This document shows, in pieces, positions 23,036 through 35,110 of a DNA stretch of 64,000 bases (its first letter is position 1; each line of letters begins with the position of its first letter). The notes beneath the pieces are model-generated. The model did no database searches and was not told the DNA's origin. It saw nothing but the letters and a program-made list of their open reading frames with translations. Where the stretch lies: positions 1-64,000 of the forward strand of contig NC_045149.1 of NCBI RefSeq assembly GCF_008831285.2, given 5' to 3'. A program made the position numbers and the translations under genes. Source of the DNA: Nymphaea colorata (Eukaryota; Streptophyta; Magnoliopsida; Nymphaeales; Nymphaeaceae).

Positions 23036-23317
23036 ATCATGGGCGGGCTCCGGGCCGGGCCACTGGTGGGTCCAGGACCAGGCCCGGCACTGGCCCAGGT
23101 CTGGGCCAAAAAAGCCTGGCACTTGCCCGTTAACATTTAAAAAGTGATTTTTTTATTTTTTAAATTTAATAAAATATATTTTATTACTGAAAAATATATA
23201 TGATATTAAAAAAATACTTTTTTTATTTATAACCTGGCAGGGCCTGGGCCCAGGTTTCATGTATCTGGCCCGGGCCCGGGCCCAACGGGCCAACCTGGAC
23301 CCAATGCCCACCCCTAC
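23036..23317. mobile_element. GC-armed non-autonomous element (best-defined copy)
   Basis: The left arm begins near CATGGGCGGGCTCCGGGCC, the A+T core spans about 23140-23230, and the right arm ends CAATGCCCACCCCTA. The reverse complement of the right end, TAGGGGTGGGCATTGGG, is the type of terminus seen in many plant hAT-like MITEs. The left end is eroded, so terminal inverted repeats are imperfect and no 8-bp target duplication could be confirmed. Confidence 0.55.
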
Positions 23318-23335
23318 ATAAAGTATGGTGTGTTC

Positions 23336-23755
23336 GTGTAGGGATGCCAACCGATTGGAATAGAATGAAAAAATATCTTTAACTTTTGGGTTATTTATAT
23401 ATTTGGATTCAAATATGAATAAAAAATAGTCATGTTTGATTTTAATCCGAAATCCGATATGATAGTTCTAAACCAATTTTTACATTTACTTTTGAATCTG
23501 AATCCAATTGAACCAATTTGGCCTGTAAGAGAATTAGGTATATGATGTTTATCTAAAAATAAAATTGAACTTCTATTTGCATTTGAGTCTAATAAGATAT
23601 TTATTATATTTGTATATAAATCTAGATTCAATCAAATGTCATTTCTTAAATCCAAATCTGATCCGATTTTTTAATTGTATATTAATTGTTTTTTTCATAT
23701 TTGATTTTTTACATAATGGTTTGAGATCTCCAATCCAAATTAGATATATTAACAT
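23336..23755. mobile_element. ATCCGA-rich non-autonomous element
   Basis: The left end GTAGGGATGCCAACCGATT and the reverse complement of the right end (GTAAGAATGTTAATATATC) are loosely inverted. Between them the text is dominated by AATCCGAAATCC and GAATCTGAATCC words on one strand. No protein is encoded. The same structure recurs at about 38390-38760 and 61350-61725. Confidence 0.45.
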
Positions 23756-23855
23756 TCTTACGTCCATTTTTACTAGTCATTCATATATATATATATATAA
23801 TTTATTTATTTATCTATTTAAAAACCCAAATTCACCCTTAGTATTACTCACGAGT

Positions 23856-24122
23856 TCATAATAAGAAACAATCAGATCCAACTGATATGAAAATGACAGT
23901 CATCGCCTTTGATTTGTCATTTTTCAAATCAAGCCGTCCTTTTATCTGTTTGTTTTTGGATGCCATGACCAATTCGCATTGAAAGGTCTCCCCTTTCACC
24001 TTCTCCAGTACAAGTAACGTCATACCGAAAGCAAGCTTGTCCAAATTAAGGGCATGATGAGCCATACAATATGCATTAAAGTCGACGTTTACAATTTTTT
24101 CTATGACACTTTTTAAAATCAT
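23856..24122 (-). other. Unrecognised 88-codon open frame
   Basis: The minus-strand frame starting at 24122 has a non-repetitive, mixed composition (KLAFGMTLLVLEKVKGETF, then a Lys-rich part) and no known domain. It is flanked by repeats and poly-A/T runs. It could be a small exon or chance. Confidence 0.15.
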
Positions 24123-25229
24123 GGTGATTGTGCTTTTTTTTTTAAATATTCATTAAAAATGCAAAAAATAAATCAGTAAAATAGGACAAAAAAACATTTT
24201 TTATTGAAAAACATGACAAAATAAAAAATATTAGAAAAAAGTGAAAAAAATGTTTTTTTTCACGTTTTTCTTCACCAAAGACCAAAAAATTGGAATTCCA
24301 CCATCTCCTTCTGCAATTGGAATCGAGTTTCATGCAGTCGTAGTGCCTAAAGGGTAGTTGCTTACTTTGGACCTCATTGACATCAACCACCTCTTCTTTT
24401 TACAACTTCTTGAGTATATATGAATATTTAAAAATGAATATAAGTATATATGATTCAAATCCGATCCATTGAAAATCCCTAGATAATCTCACAGACCTTG
24501 CATCATGTGGCCACCTGCAATTTTTGTCAAGATAAAAAAAAAAAAAAAACCAATTGAATGGCAGGGTACCTGAGTTATTGGGAAAAAAATCAATTGAAAG
24601 AATAAGAAAAAATCTAAAAGTTCATAAAACACAGGACACAAAGAATTTAATTTATCACCATATCGTGAACTTCCTCCTCACTAGGTAATTCAGCCTACTC
24701 ATCATGAAGGGGTTGTTATGTAATAAGAACAACATATTACAGTTTCATGAATCTCTTATATTTGGCATAAGAACAGCGTGTTATTGTTCCACAAATCTGC
24801 TCGAATGGTTGGAGCACATTCATCGAACATTATTTTATATTGTTTTATGAACCTACTTCAATTTTTGAGGTAAATGCATAAAACAGAAACAAACTATTTC
24901 TTTCGTCAAATGGCTTCGAAAGCAAGCGGTAGAGACCAAGTACAACTATGAGAAGATTTCATGTGATAACAGGTCGATCAGATACAACAATATAAATATG
25001 ATGCCCTTAGTACAAAAAAACCAAACAGTTGTAAGTCTAAAAAGAAACAAAATTAACAAAGAATGGCTGGCTTGAAAAGAAACAAACATATGGAGAACAT
25101 GAGCTAAAATAATAATTGGTAAAAGAAAAAAGAAAAGAGAATGAGAAAATCAACCATTCTCAAACCATTAAGGCAAAGTTAGATTGAAATACTGGATCGA
25201 ACGAAACCCCACCCATCACATTTATTCGT
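24123..25229. other. A+T-rich intergenic DNA, no gene seen
   Basis: Long A and T runs (for example 24535-24549). Nothing recognisable on either strand. Confidence 0.5.
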
Positions 25230-25901
25230 TTGGGCATTTGTTATTATTTATTTAATTTAGATTTAATTGTTTTCTTTATTCATTTTTGCCAACTTATAAC
25301 TAATATTTATTTAATATGCAACCGGAGCTTGGCCACTTTATCTCCGGATCAAAACAGTAAAAGAAGAGGTCCACGAGAATGTTTGCAACGGCCGGGCCGT
25401 TGTGGGTTTCATTTAACATGTCGATGAATGGAGACATCATTAAATTTGAACCACCAAAGCACGTGGAGTCGTGGAGGCGGTACGACTATAGAGCTGCTAG
25501 AAGCCAAATGGAGGCCATTCACCAATTTGATCAAATGTGTGCCGGGTCTATCTCTCTTGGAGATACCAGCAGGGCTTCAACGCCATCCTTGCTTCTTTTA
25601 CTTTGTTCACCATTTTGGTGGGCTTCAATCTTAGCGATTTGCAGGAGACAAGGTCGGTCATCTCTTGCTCTCTTATCCATGTGACAATGTTGCGTTCTTT
25701 GTAGATATTTTGTTATATTATTCATAATCTCGTGGAAGAATGGAGGGATCCTAAGTTAGATTCCTTTCTTGGTGTTTCTGGATGTATTTCATGGGAGATA
25801 TACCAGCAGAGCGTAATGCACATCCTTGGTTCTCTTTTACTTTGTTCGTCTTGCTCGTGGGCCGACTACAATAAAAGATAGCTTCTGCCACGATCATTCC
25901 C
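25230..25901 (+). other. Protein-like fragments in shifting frames, unknown family
   Basis: This region is less A+T-rich and holds open stretches in all three plus frames. Near 25450-25550 one frame reads ESWRRYDYRAARSQMEAIHQ. Another from about 25549 reads SWRYQQGFNAILASFTLF followed by TILVGFNLSDLQETRS, a hydrophobic, membrane-like segment. The two would join with a frameshift. A partial repeat of GGAGATACCAGCAG near 25559 recurs at about 25795 with the following HPCFF/HPWFS-type text, so the region contains an internal duplication. It looks like a decayed gene for a membrane protein, but I cannot name the family. Confidence 0.25.
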
Positions 25902-26327
25902 ATGGAAAGGTCTGTGGTGGACAAAATGGTAAAAGTTGTTCCTCTTTTAGCAGAATACTTTTACAAGATAATAAGAGGAGGCAAACATTTTCAAGGGAGA
26001 GAGAAGGACGGGCAATCTGTGATCGCCTTTCCATGCTTCTCTCGTGCAGCCTTCGAACATGACGAGGTTCTTGCCGATGAGAAGGAGTACAAGAGAGCCA
26101 GGACTCTTTTCCTCCACTTGATTCCCTCATCTATCGATGAGGCAGAGAGCAAACAGAGGCTCCTCCCCTGCCTACTCGAACACGATCTTATCCTAGACCA
26201 CGAGATCAGAAGCAATGTCGTTTTCTCACTTGTAGAGTTCTTCTCATCCAGCCTCAAGAATGCCGGTGGATTTATGCATGGGGCAAACATTAAGGAATGG
26301 TTAAAGAGAGAGAGTTCCTCCACTTGA
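25902..26327 (+). CDS. Unrecognised 141-codon open frame
   Basis: The frame opens with MERSVVDKMVKVVPLLAEYF and ends KEWLKRESSST. It is rich in charged and leucine residues (for example EYKRARTLFLHLIP and KQRLLPCLLEHDLILDHEIR), suggesting a helical domain, and has no signal peptide or membrane segment. The codon pattern looks protein-like, and it is the longest non-repeat open frame in this part of the window. The first ATG is used because nothing decides the start. It may belong with the fragments just upstream at 25230-25901. The gene is probably incomplete or a pseudogene, as no promoter or splice structure is clear. Confidence 0.35.
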   Translation: MERSVVDKMVKVVPLLAEYFYKIIRGGKHFQGREKDGQSVIAFPCFSRAAFEHDEVLADEKEYKRARTLFLHLIPSSIDEAESKQRLLPCLLEHDLILDHEIRSNVVFSLVEFFSSSLKNAGGFMHGANIKEWLKRESSST

Positions 26328-26539
26328 CGATTTATGTTTGATACCGACAGATCTCTTTTGTGTTTTGTGCATTTTTTTCCCCATTGCGTCGCTTAATCCT
26401 TGCTGTTTGTTGCTTAATGAGGTTATTCATATCTACTGAATTTGTTAGATATTTCGTGCATGAATATGAAGTATGTGGCTGTCTTGGTGCAATTTTTAAC
26501 TCACAAAAACAAGAAGCTTCCTACTGAAATAATGGACTT

Positions 26540-26656
26540 ATGAATAAGCACGTGGATGGAGCTGAAGTAACTTGGGAAGATCACCAGAACATCAATATAT
26601 TCAATGGGCTCAATAATCGGTTTCATGAGCTTGAGCATGAGATGAAAGCCGCCACG
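26540..26656 (+). pseudogene. Prefoldin subunit 4, exon fragment
   Basis: Prefoldin is the cytosolic hexameric co-chaperone that hands unfolded actin and tubulin to the TRiC/CCT chaperonin; subunit 4 is a beta-type subunit. After MNKHVDGA the frame reads [20 protein letters not shown] and [10 protein letters not shown], closely matching the conserved N-terminal coiled-coil of plant subunit 4. At 26651-26660 the text GCCGCCACG/GTGT fits the family's exon end (where AAG/GT is usual), so a donor site is plausible at 26657. Read straight through, the frame runs into a poly-T stretch. No second exon with the rest of the roughly 125-residue protein was found in the next several kilobases, so this is probably an isolated exon or a broken gene. 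Confidence 0.7.
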
Positions 26657-29600
26657 GTGTCACCTTTTTTTTTCTTTTCCTTTTGGACTTTGTACTTTCT
26701 GTTTACTGTTAGATTTTGGTCCTCATGTTTTTTTAGAAATTATAGAATATGATAGTTGTCCTTGGTATGTACTTCTGGATTCCAGTTGTTGGCGGTAAAT
26801 CAAAGATATCCATGTTGTCCTGCATATGTTATTTTCTGAAGCTCCAGATGTTGTTAGTGGTAGTGGACACGAATCATGTTAAGCATGAAAGTGTATGCAT
26901 TTAGGATAAAGATCATTGTATTTGAGCTTTTTCAAGAGAAGTTTGCAAAGTGATCAGATTGCAGATAAAATCTTCTTACCCTGCATCAATTATCAATTTG
27001 TGATTACAAATACGACAGATGTACACAAGGTCATACAGTCAAGTATCTACAATTTGGTTTTAACAGCTGAAAGCCTGAAATGCAGTTGTCACATTTTCAT
27101 GTCACCCACAAATTCTGTCTATCGAGAAAAGATGAAGAACTGAAAAGTTCAACAACTGAAAAGAAGAATTATTTTCAGTGGAAGGACAAAAATTGATAAA
27201 CAAAAGTCTACAGGCATATCGTTGTTAGCATTCCTGTGGCCCATCTGCCTTGGCTGTCAAGGAAGCAGCATGGGGACTTGCTTGTCATGCTGCAATATCT
27301 CAGGTAACTCCAAGTGTTTGCATTTTAATGCTTTTCAGCTTATTAATTCAGTTTTTCAACATTAGACAAGCTAGAAATGGAGGGATAATTGTTTCACCAA
27401 AAAATATGTGACCATTTCATATGTGCTTGTTATAGGCCATGAAATGAAGTATGGTGGTAGACACATCACTGATCTGTAGAATGGGTAATTAGATCCGTTT
27501 ACCTTTTATGCTGTGGGGAAGTGAGTGAAGTTTTTTAACCTATTTGCACTTTGCAGCCTGTCACGGTGCTCTGCTCTATGAGTTTCTTTATCTTTTGTAG
27601 AGAGTCTGCTGCTAAACGTTTGCCAGCATTAAAAATCATATGATTCTCACAAGTTACATAAACTAAAATATAGATCATATAGCTTATTTAAGCAATGTTG
27701 AGGCTCCACTGTTTTCTTCTTGCTTTATCTGTTACATTTGTGCTGATATGATAATGTTAGAGTGCATTCAACTCGCAAATCAGGAGCATGGTTGATTTTA
27801 TGCCTTTAGTTACATCCAAAGGGAACAGATATTAAAGACTTGGCTTTGTGCTTCGGTCGAATGTATCTAATTTTTGAAGTCTTGAACATCAAATATGAAA
27901 TGTAAATGTTCCTTCAGGTCTATCTGAATAGTCCTTGAAATAAAGGTCAATCAGACGATCCATGAGGACCAAGAAACGCTCATCACTGCATTTTTGTGAT
28001 GCTCAAGTATCTAGTTTAGGGCCCCATACATGATGACCCAATATGCCATTTTTGCCATAGCCATGGTTGTACATCCCTAAACCTTAACAACAAATATTCC
28101 TTGGAGATTTTTCAGAAATCCAAAAATATTCTGCTATATTAGAAAACAAGGTGTAAGTTAAGCAATTTTTTTTTCCTTTACATGATAAAATATTTTTTCT
28201 ATACATCATTGTTGTAGAGTCCACAAAATTTGATCTTAGATCACTTAGATTTCAAAATCCAAAGATATGACCGTCCCTCATCTGACCCTGCATCAGCCCA
28301 TTTGACAATGGAAAATACTAAAGTGAGGATCCAGGTTTTAACTAGTATTATCAATGCATGCAGTCATGTACATAATATCATTGTATGCAGTCATGATGAT
28401 ATACATTCATAACTAAACCAAAATTTGAGTGTGTTATCCTACTAGGATGTAATAAAGATCAGGCATTCTTATATATAATGTATGCACATGTCAAATATGC
28501 GCTACTCTCTGATGTGTTTTGTTTATGAGCAGACACAGAGGAGTGGTGCTTCATATTTTGCATGGAACAATGGCATTAAAAATATGTGACATTAGAAATT
28601 TGCCAAGCATCAAGTATGGTTCACTTTTCAGAAAGCACAACTATCAAAGAGGTGGCTAATTATATGTGAAGGAGAAAAGACATTAAAGTACATTTTGAAT
28701 AATGTAATTGGATTCAATATCTAAAAGGGCAGCAGCTTTGATAGTGAAGGCAGTATGGAATTTCCAAATCTATGAACTTCCCTTTATCATTTCCAAGCTT
28801 GTGCAACAATCCTTTGGTCGATAAAGCTGTGGGCGTATGGATCTATTTGGATCTTGATAATAGTTTAGTCTTGTAGTTGATTTTCTCTTTATGGTATTGA
28901 TGCTTTTTCTTTCTTTCTTTCTTTGCTTTTTTTTGTGCAGGTTGGTATTTTCTTTGTCCCAGTTCCGTAATTACTCTGAGATTACTGTTTTCATCAAACT
29001 TTTATCTGGATCAATCTGACTCAAACCAATGATTAGCATTTTAACCAGAGGATGATTTGCCATTGTTATGGTGATGAGCTTTCTTTTTGTCTATGTTGAT
29101 CCACTGTCACAAATATCACAACTTAATTGAAAAAGACGCGTTAAATATGTGAAAAATAAGTCAGACCAATAAAACAGCAATACAACGCATCTTTTTTAAA
29201 AAATGTTAGAATAAAAAAACAAAAAAAAACGTGAATTATACACGTTTTTAATATTTTTTATTAATTTATTCTTTATTTAATTTTAATATTTTTCAGGATT
29301 TTTTAAATGTTTTAAATTTTTTTAATTTTTTTTATTTTCAAATATTTCAGAGATATACAACTTTGTCGTGTTATCCTCGAGAAATTCATGTTCACCTCAT
29401 GCTCTAATAATTTAATAATTTCAGATAAATATAATAATATCAGGTAAATATATCATATTACACTGACATCATGTTCACCTCATGCTCTTATCCAGCATTA
29501 CCAATCAACTTCTATTTGAAAATATACCAGCTATCAAGGTTATGTTAGTGCCGAACACTATTTTGTATGTGACTATGTATCAAATATATTGTTGTTTAGC

Positions 29601-30689
29601 AGGGGGTTGTGGTCTACTCTTCGATTGAAGCTTGTAATGGATCCAATAAACCAGGCATTTTAGCATACTGAAAAAAATATTTCTGATATTGGTTTCAACC
29701 AAGCATTCTTAAAGACATTTTTTCTGCATTATGTTCTTTTCTCTAGTCCTTAGTGTTTTGCAATCAGTTTGACAAGGCCTATTTTATTTCCTGACAATTG
29801 TGCAGGAGATATTTGTTGTTTTGGCTGATACATTTCACAAGCTTGGTTTCAATTGCATGTTTCGGTTCTACATGGGACTAATTTTCTGGATGAATCAATT
29901 GTTTGTCTTCTTGTTTCAGTTTCCAATAAATTGAAGTATTTTATAGTAAGTTTTGTCCTATTATTATTTTCTTCTAAAACTATTTCACGGAGCCTTGATT
30001 TTGGCTATAAGTACTCATTTATTTCATCCAATCCTCCATTTTTTGTTTTGTTTGTAGGTGATCAAGATCTTAGCTTTCTTCATGATCCATGAATTGGAAT
30101 GGAATTTAGGAACTTATTCTGAGGTGAAGATTGCTTTATCTTTCTTTTTTGTTTTCTAATGACAGAAAAAATAGGAGATTTCTGAGCAGGCCAAGATTTG
30201 TTTGCCCAAAAGGTTGATCATTTACAGTATTGTATGTCTCCACTAGTTATTTGTGTAGAACGTGCAATATATTTCTATTTTATTTATGAAATTTTTCTTA
30301 CTGTACCAGAGATAATATGTTCTTTCACATACCCCTTAACATCATTCTTAAACTTCTTGACTGTTTGGATACAAGTATAGGTACACTACATGAAAATGAG
30401 AGAATTAGAATTGTTTCTGGGAGAAATAAGATGCTAAGCTGCTAATATGAGAAAATTAGAATTGTTTCACCATACTAGTCTCTGGGATTAAATTTTCTAG
30501 AAGTGTATGAACCTGCTATTTTTCTATTTATTTTCTCTATTTCGACCAGAAATGGCTTGTGGAGCTTTTTGATAAGAAAGAAGCAGGCATGCTCAAAGGA
30601 CACTTATTTTCTACTATTTTTATGTAATTTTTTTATAATTTTGAATTGTATAAACAATATCTTTTATAGTACAATTACTTATTTCTATG

Positions 30690-30691
<2 letters not shown>
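26657..30691. other. Long A+T-rich stretch, no gene confirmed
   Basis: About 4 kb with many CAG/GT-like junctions but no recognisable domain. A short protein-like piece near 27240-27300 (ALAVKEAAWGLACHAAIS) ends at CTCAG/GTAACT and could be a decayed exon. Near 29105-29345 the text CACAAATATCACAACTTAAT, GACGCGTTAAA and poly-T resembles an arm of the foldback repeat at 30822. Microsatellite-like TTTC units occur at 28908-28923. Confidence 0.4.

Positions 30692-30761
<70 letters not shown>
30692..30761. repeat. (CT)n-(TA)n compound microsatellite
   Basis: A CT tract of about 20 bases is followed by about 50 bases of TA. Overlapping frames are artefacts. Confidence 0.95.
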
Positions 30762-30765
<4 letters not shown>

Positions 30766-30821
30766 AAACAAAATGTAGAATAAATACAATGGCCATGACT
30801 TTTTCCATAGCTTATGTACAA

Positions 30822-31310
30822 GTAACTGTGGCTGTTGCAAATAACGGTCACAGCAAAAACCATGGCTAGTGGCCTAGGTACATCATGGCTGGTTGATAAA
30901 ATAGCCAGTCACAAAAAAACGTGTTTTTTAAAAGAAAAACAAATGGACATGATAAGTAAACCTAGATTTTTTTTTTTGCATTTTTTCCCTTTTCTTCATT
31001 TTTAAAATTTTTTAAACAGTTTTTTTTTCATTTTCTATATTTGTCGCAAATCTACTTATTTGTTGATGTTTGTGTTTATAGTTTCTCACTTATTTTATTT
31101 TTTCTTAATTTGATTTTTTTTAATTTTTAAAAATTTGTTGTATTTTTCTTGTTTTTTCTCCTTTATTTTGAAGCTCACCGTATTGTAGCCGAGAAAAAAC
31201 TTGCGGTTTAAAACTCAAGATGTTTTTTTGTGACTATGGTCAAAACCATGACAAAAAGTTAATAGCTACAAGGGTTTTTGCCAAAGTCAGCTTAGTTAAC
31301 AGCCACAGGA
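30822..31310. mobile_element. Foldback/MITE-like element
   Basis: Outer inverted ends are GTAACTGTGGCTGTT (about 30822) and AACAGCCACAGG (about 31293-31305). Inner inverted ends are CAGTCACAAAAAAACGTG (about 30906) and ATGTTTTTTTGTGACTATGG (about 31219-31238). The middle is poly-T/A rich with no coding frame. The nested inverted repeats would allow a hairpin. Related arms occur near 29105 and near 59290 and 59850. Confidence 0.5.
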
Positions 31311-33455
31311 AATGTCATGACTGAATACTTTCAGCCACAGTTTCGGGGTTTATTTCATGGAAGCTCTCTTACCGCTTCAACAATGACTTTTTGGTTTTGT
31401 AATCGGTCTCCTTTTTCTGTAGCTCTTGCTTTCTGGATCGCAATAATCGGGAACCGAAATGGGTATGTCTGCTTTGCCGCAAGAGATGAAATTCTGCTTC
31501 ATCATCTCAAACCACTCTATACAAGTCGCTTCACTTGTGCGACGTCTAATCAAAGAGGATCATTTTTGTCTGTTTCAAAGTTTGAAGAACTATTTCTGAA
31601 TACCATTTTTGTATGAAAATTAGCGGAAAGTCTATCTTGGGCTCCTGATATTTTCTAGAAAAATATCCTTTTTTGCTGATTCCAGAGGAAATCTGTCGCC
31701 GATGAAAACATGGGAAATGGTATTTGTGACAATGATGTTATCTAGTAATTCCAGCTGCAAGTGCTTAATTAGTTTTTAGTTTTTCATTTCAGAATGGTCA
31801 CTTATTTCCAGCTGAGTTTGATGTTGGAATTTTCAAGGCTTGTACAATTCTTTTTCCTTTTTAAATGTCTTTTTCATATGATTTACTTACTTCTTCACTC
31901 ATCGGCAAGCATCTAGTTTCGTTTGTCGACTGTTTCATGGTTCCTGGCATCGTTGTTGATCCAACATGTGCCCAAACAAGCTCTGATAGGTCAGCTGTCA
32001 TAATGCTGGATTAAGTAAATTATATTGTGAATATAAGTTTGTTCCACCATTTTTCCTTTATTTGGCTCTTTTTCCTTGTAATCCCCTGTACAAATTTTTA
32101 AGCCATTTACTCTGCTACTTCTCCTCTTCTTTATTGCAAATTCTTCAGCTTGAGCCATTTACATTATTAATCCTTATTTTATTAAATTTGTTCATTGTGG
32201 TTCATTTATAAAGAAACATTGCCCTTGTAGTTATGATGGACAACGTGCTCAATTTCACAAATTAATGGATGGTTCCATAAAAGTCTTATCTCAAAGCGGA
32301 GAAGAAACAAATTCAAGATCTCCATATTTGGTAAAGATAATCAAGGAGTCATCAAAACAAGCAGCAGAGACTTACATTTTGGATGGGGAGATGATAAGAA
32401 GTTTTTACAATTTGTCCTCTTCCCATCTGGTTGATAGAACAACTTGTGCTCCATGGATGTCTTTGTACTTTTGTTGTTCCTCATGCAATTGTAGTGTTAA
32501 GGGGCTATTAGGCACCAGTAACGAATTGTGACTATCTAGTAAAACAGACTTAAAAATTGGGGCAGATTCATCGAACCATGTAAAGTAATGATGTATGAAT
32601 CTACCCTAAATTTTAGGTAGAATCGCTGGACGGTAACAATCTGTTATTGGTGCCAAGTGGCCCCTAAAGGACTATGATTGAGACATTGGTGGCTTACACC
32701 TTTTCAAAGATGTAAAACTTTTTGCTAAATGGTTGAACTTCTGTTTGAAGTCTAAGCCAATGTAAATCCAAAATGAATCTGTCACTAAGGGCCATGGGGC
32801 AATCTAGTAACTTTCTTCGTCCTTTCACTTGATAAGAAGTCTTCTGGAAGGTAGAAGGCTTGCTGATGTAAGTTTGTGTTCCCTTATCACTTGATAAAAG
32901 TCATCTAGAAGGTCGAATGCTGCTGCTGTAAGTTTGTATCACGAAAACTTTGACAGTAAAAGAATCAAATATTTTCATAAAACAAACTGGAACAAAGAAT
33001 GTTTGTAATAGATAAGTAGTCACAACACTTGTGCTAAATAAGTAGTTATAGCACATTAGCTTGTTGAGATTATGTTATAGGTTTAATTATATGTGTATTT
33101 TGAATCATAACACTGGTGGCTCTTATAACAATCAAAAATTAAGATTTTCCATAAAATCAACCGGCATTGTATATGCATATAGTAAAACCAGTACCGAAAT
33201 GGGAATATATATATGTATATATACATAATAAATGTATAAAGAGAGAGAGAGAGAGGGAGAAGGAGAGAGAGACGTGTGTTTGAATTCTTGTGGTTGGGAG
33301 GTGTTGGATTGAGGTTGAGAGGTAAAGAGAAGCCTTCAACTTTTTATACTATTTTCTTGAGTTGTAATAATATGCAGTTGAATATGACCAGGAGATTGGC
33401 CTTTTCATTGAAGGATTTTTATACAAATCTATAGCATTTCTCATCTGACCATGAG
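31311..33455. other. Intergenic DNA, no gene confirmed
   Basis: Frames at 31317-31616 and 32265-32531 have mixed composition but no family motif and end without context. A duplicated phrase (ACTTGATAAGAAGTCTTCTG near 32828 and ACTTGATAAAAGTCATCTAG near 32888) shows a local 60-bp repeat. A (GA)n tract is at 33239-33272. Confidence 0.4.
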
Positions 33456-33615
33456 AGTTTACGTAAGTTGAGCTTGCCAAGATTGAAGTCAACTCGTTTA
33501 CTTAACTTTAACCCGAACACGGCTCCTTTATTAGATGAGTTGAGCTTGATCCGAGTTTGACTAAGAAAGGTCAAGAGTGCACCAGAGTTGGCTCGACTCA
33601 TTGAACATCCATAAT
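33456..33615. mobile_element. CTCGA-rich repeat element
   Basis: Repeated words AACTCG, GAGTTGAGCTTG and GGCTCGACTC run from about 33456 to GAACATCCATAA. The same low-complexity vocabulary with GAATGTAC/GAACATTC-type ends occurs at 60605-60985 and near 38875-39025. No protein. Confidence 0.4.
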
Positions 33616-34086
33616 TGTGGTTAGGAATTAAAGCTTGTTTTGCCTCTTCATTTAATTGAACATCCCGGCTGTCACTGCAACCCCATTTCTCTGAAGAAGA
33701 TACATCATGCCATGGGTTGTCCAAGAAATGCTGCAATACTTCATGCAGTGAACAAATAAGACCATCTAAACTGAATAGGAATGCCTCAAATAACAAACCT
33801 GGCATGAATTTAGTGAGCAAGTATGGTAAATGACTAAAATACCCTTAGTTAACAGTGAAAAAAAACTTTTTGTAAAAAGCAAAAATGAAAATGAAAAAAA
33901 AGTAAAAAACTAAAAATGACATTTCTTTTTAACAAATGACCAAAATGTCCTTCCATCCTTTACTAGGTAACATGTGCACGATGCACACAACTTTCTCTCT
34001 CAAGTAACAGTCACCTGGGCAGCGACTTTGGTATTTTTGTCTAAGAAAGAGGTACCAAACCCTTTGGTGTTGGACCCATAAGGATA
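33616..34086. other. Intergenic DNA with an unrecognised minus-strand frame
   Basis: The N-terminal half of a 133-codon minus-strand frame (33419-33820) falls here (LLFEAFLFSLDGLICSLHEV near its start). Its C-terminal half is made of the CTCGA repeat at 33456-33615, so the frame is not called as a gene. Confidence 0.25.
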
Positions 34087-34216
34087 GGGGCGGAGCTAGG
34101 AATTTTTCATGAAGCGGGCCAAATTAAAGTTTCTAAATTTTTTTACTAGGGATCAAATATCATTTTTCAAATTTTTTATATAGAATAAGTGAAATTTTTT
34201 AAAATTTACATGTAAA

Positions 34217-34268
<52 letters not shown>

Positions 34269-34318
34269 TGAGGTTGGGCCAGGGCCCTTGTGAGCCGCAC
34301 CATGGCTCCGCCTTGCAT
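34087..34318. mobile_element. GGGGCGGAGC-family element (complete-looking copy)
   Basis: The left end AGGGGCGGAGCTAGGAATTT and the reverse complement of the right end (AAGGCGGAGCCATGG) form short inverted ends. Inside are TTCATGAAGCGGGCCAAATT, an A+T-rich middle with a (TA)n tract at 34218-34260, and GGGCCAGGGCCCTTGTG near the right end. Partial or diverged copies occur near 2976, 22386, 36096, 37214, 41015, 51011 and 52131. No protein is encoded. Confidence 0.55.
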
Positions 34319-34394
34319 AAGGATGATCCTATGTTAAGCTTGATTCAATTAACATGATAGCCATGAGAGCTTAATGGTTTTTGTATGCCCATCT

Positions 34395-34560
34395 GCAATC
34401 TGCTCTTCAAATGATGTTCGTCTCGCAACAATAGTGCCTTGAGCAACTTTGTCCCTAACAAAATGAACATCCACTTCAATGCGCTGTCTTCGATTATGAA
34501 AAAGTTGGAGTAGCCGCTAAATATTTTGCCTTCACAATGTCACACCATATGGATGGTGGA
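34395..34560 (-). pseudogene. Ty1/copia RNase H relic
   Basis: The minus strand encodes the C-terminal end of a copia RNase H domain: IWCDIVKAKYLAATPT, then after a one-base insertion in a T run, FHNRRQRIEVDVHFVRDKVA and an EEQIADGHTK block. These correspond to the family blocks WCDN--A-YLS-NP, FH-R-KHIEVD-HFVR-KV and DQLAD-FTK. It is short and frameshifted and cannot be active. Confidence 0.75.
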
Positions 34561-35110
34561 TTTTTTTTGTTCTTATTACAAGTTCAACTAGAAATATGTC
34601 TACGACGTTGCATATTCTGTTATGTGGGCCACTGCATGGCATTCGGCCCCGTCCGGATCGCCATACATATGAACTTCTTTGTTCTTGGGTGGTTTGAACT
34701 TTGAAGATTAGACAATGAATGGTAGCTTTTAAGAATCTTAATATTCTCTTGACAGCTCCCCATTGAGATTCTACAAGATCCTAATAAATTGGCTGAACCT
34801 TATAATTACACCTAAATTTTTAAGTTTCATATATATCTAGCGTCTTCACAATTATTTTCAAAAAATTTGGGTCTCAAATACTTCAATTTATTGCAGTTCT
34901 GAATTTAAATCTAAACTTCCGACCCAAGCCCTACCTCAGTCTAGGCTGATAATTCATGTCAAATCTAGATCTAAACCCAATCCAAAATCCAAAGTCAAGA
35001 TCCAAAAACCAAACTTAGATCCAGATCTTGATCCAAATCCCAATTTTAGATTAAAAAATAGATCCCTAGATCCCAATTTGGATCTAAAGCTGAGCTCTAG
35101 AACTAAAACT
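34561..35110. other. Intergenic DNA with ATCCAA-type low-complexity patch
   Basis: Between about 34880 and 35090 the text is dominated by GATCCAAATCC and TCTAGATC words, a GATCC-rich variant of the ATCCGA family. No gene. The duplicated block begins immediately after. Confidence 0.4.

Noticed and set aside
33419-33820. 133-codon minus-strand frame
   Set aside because: Its second half is encoded by the CTCGA repeat element; the unique half alone has no known domain.
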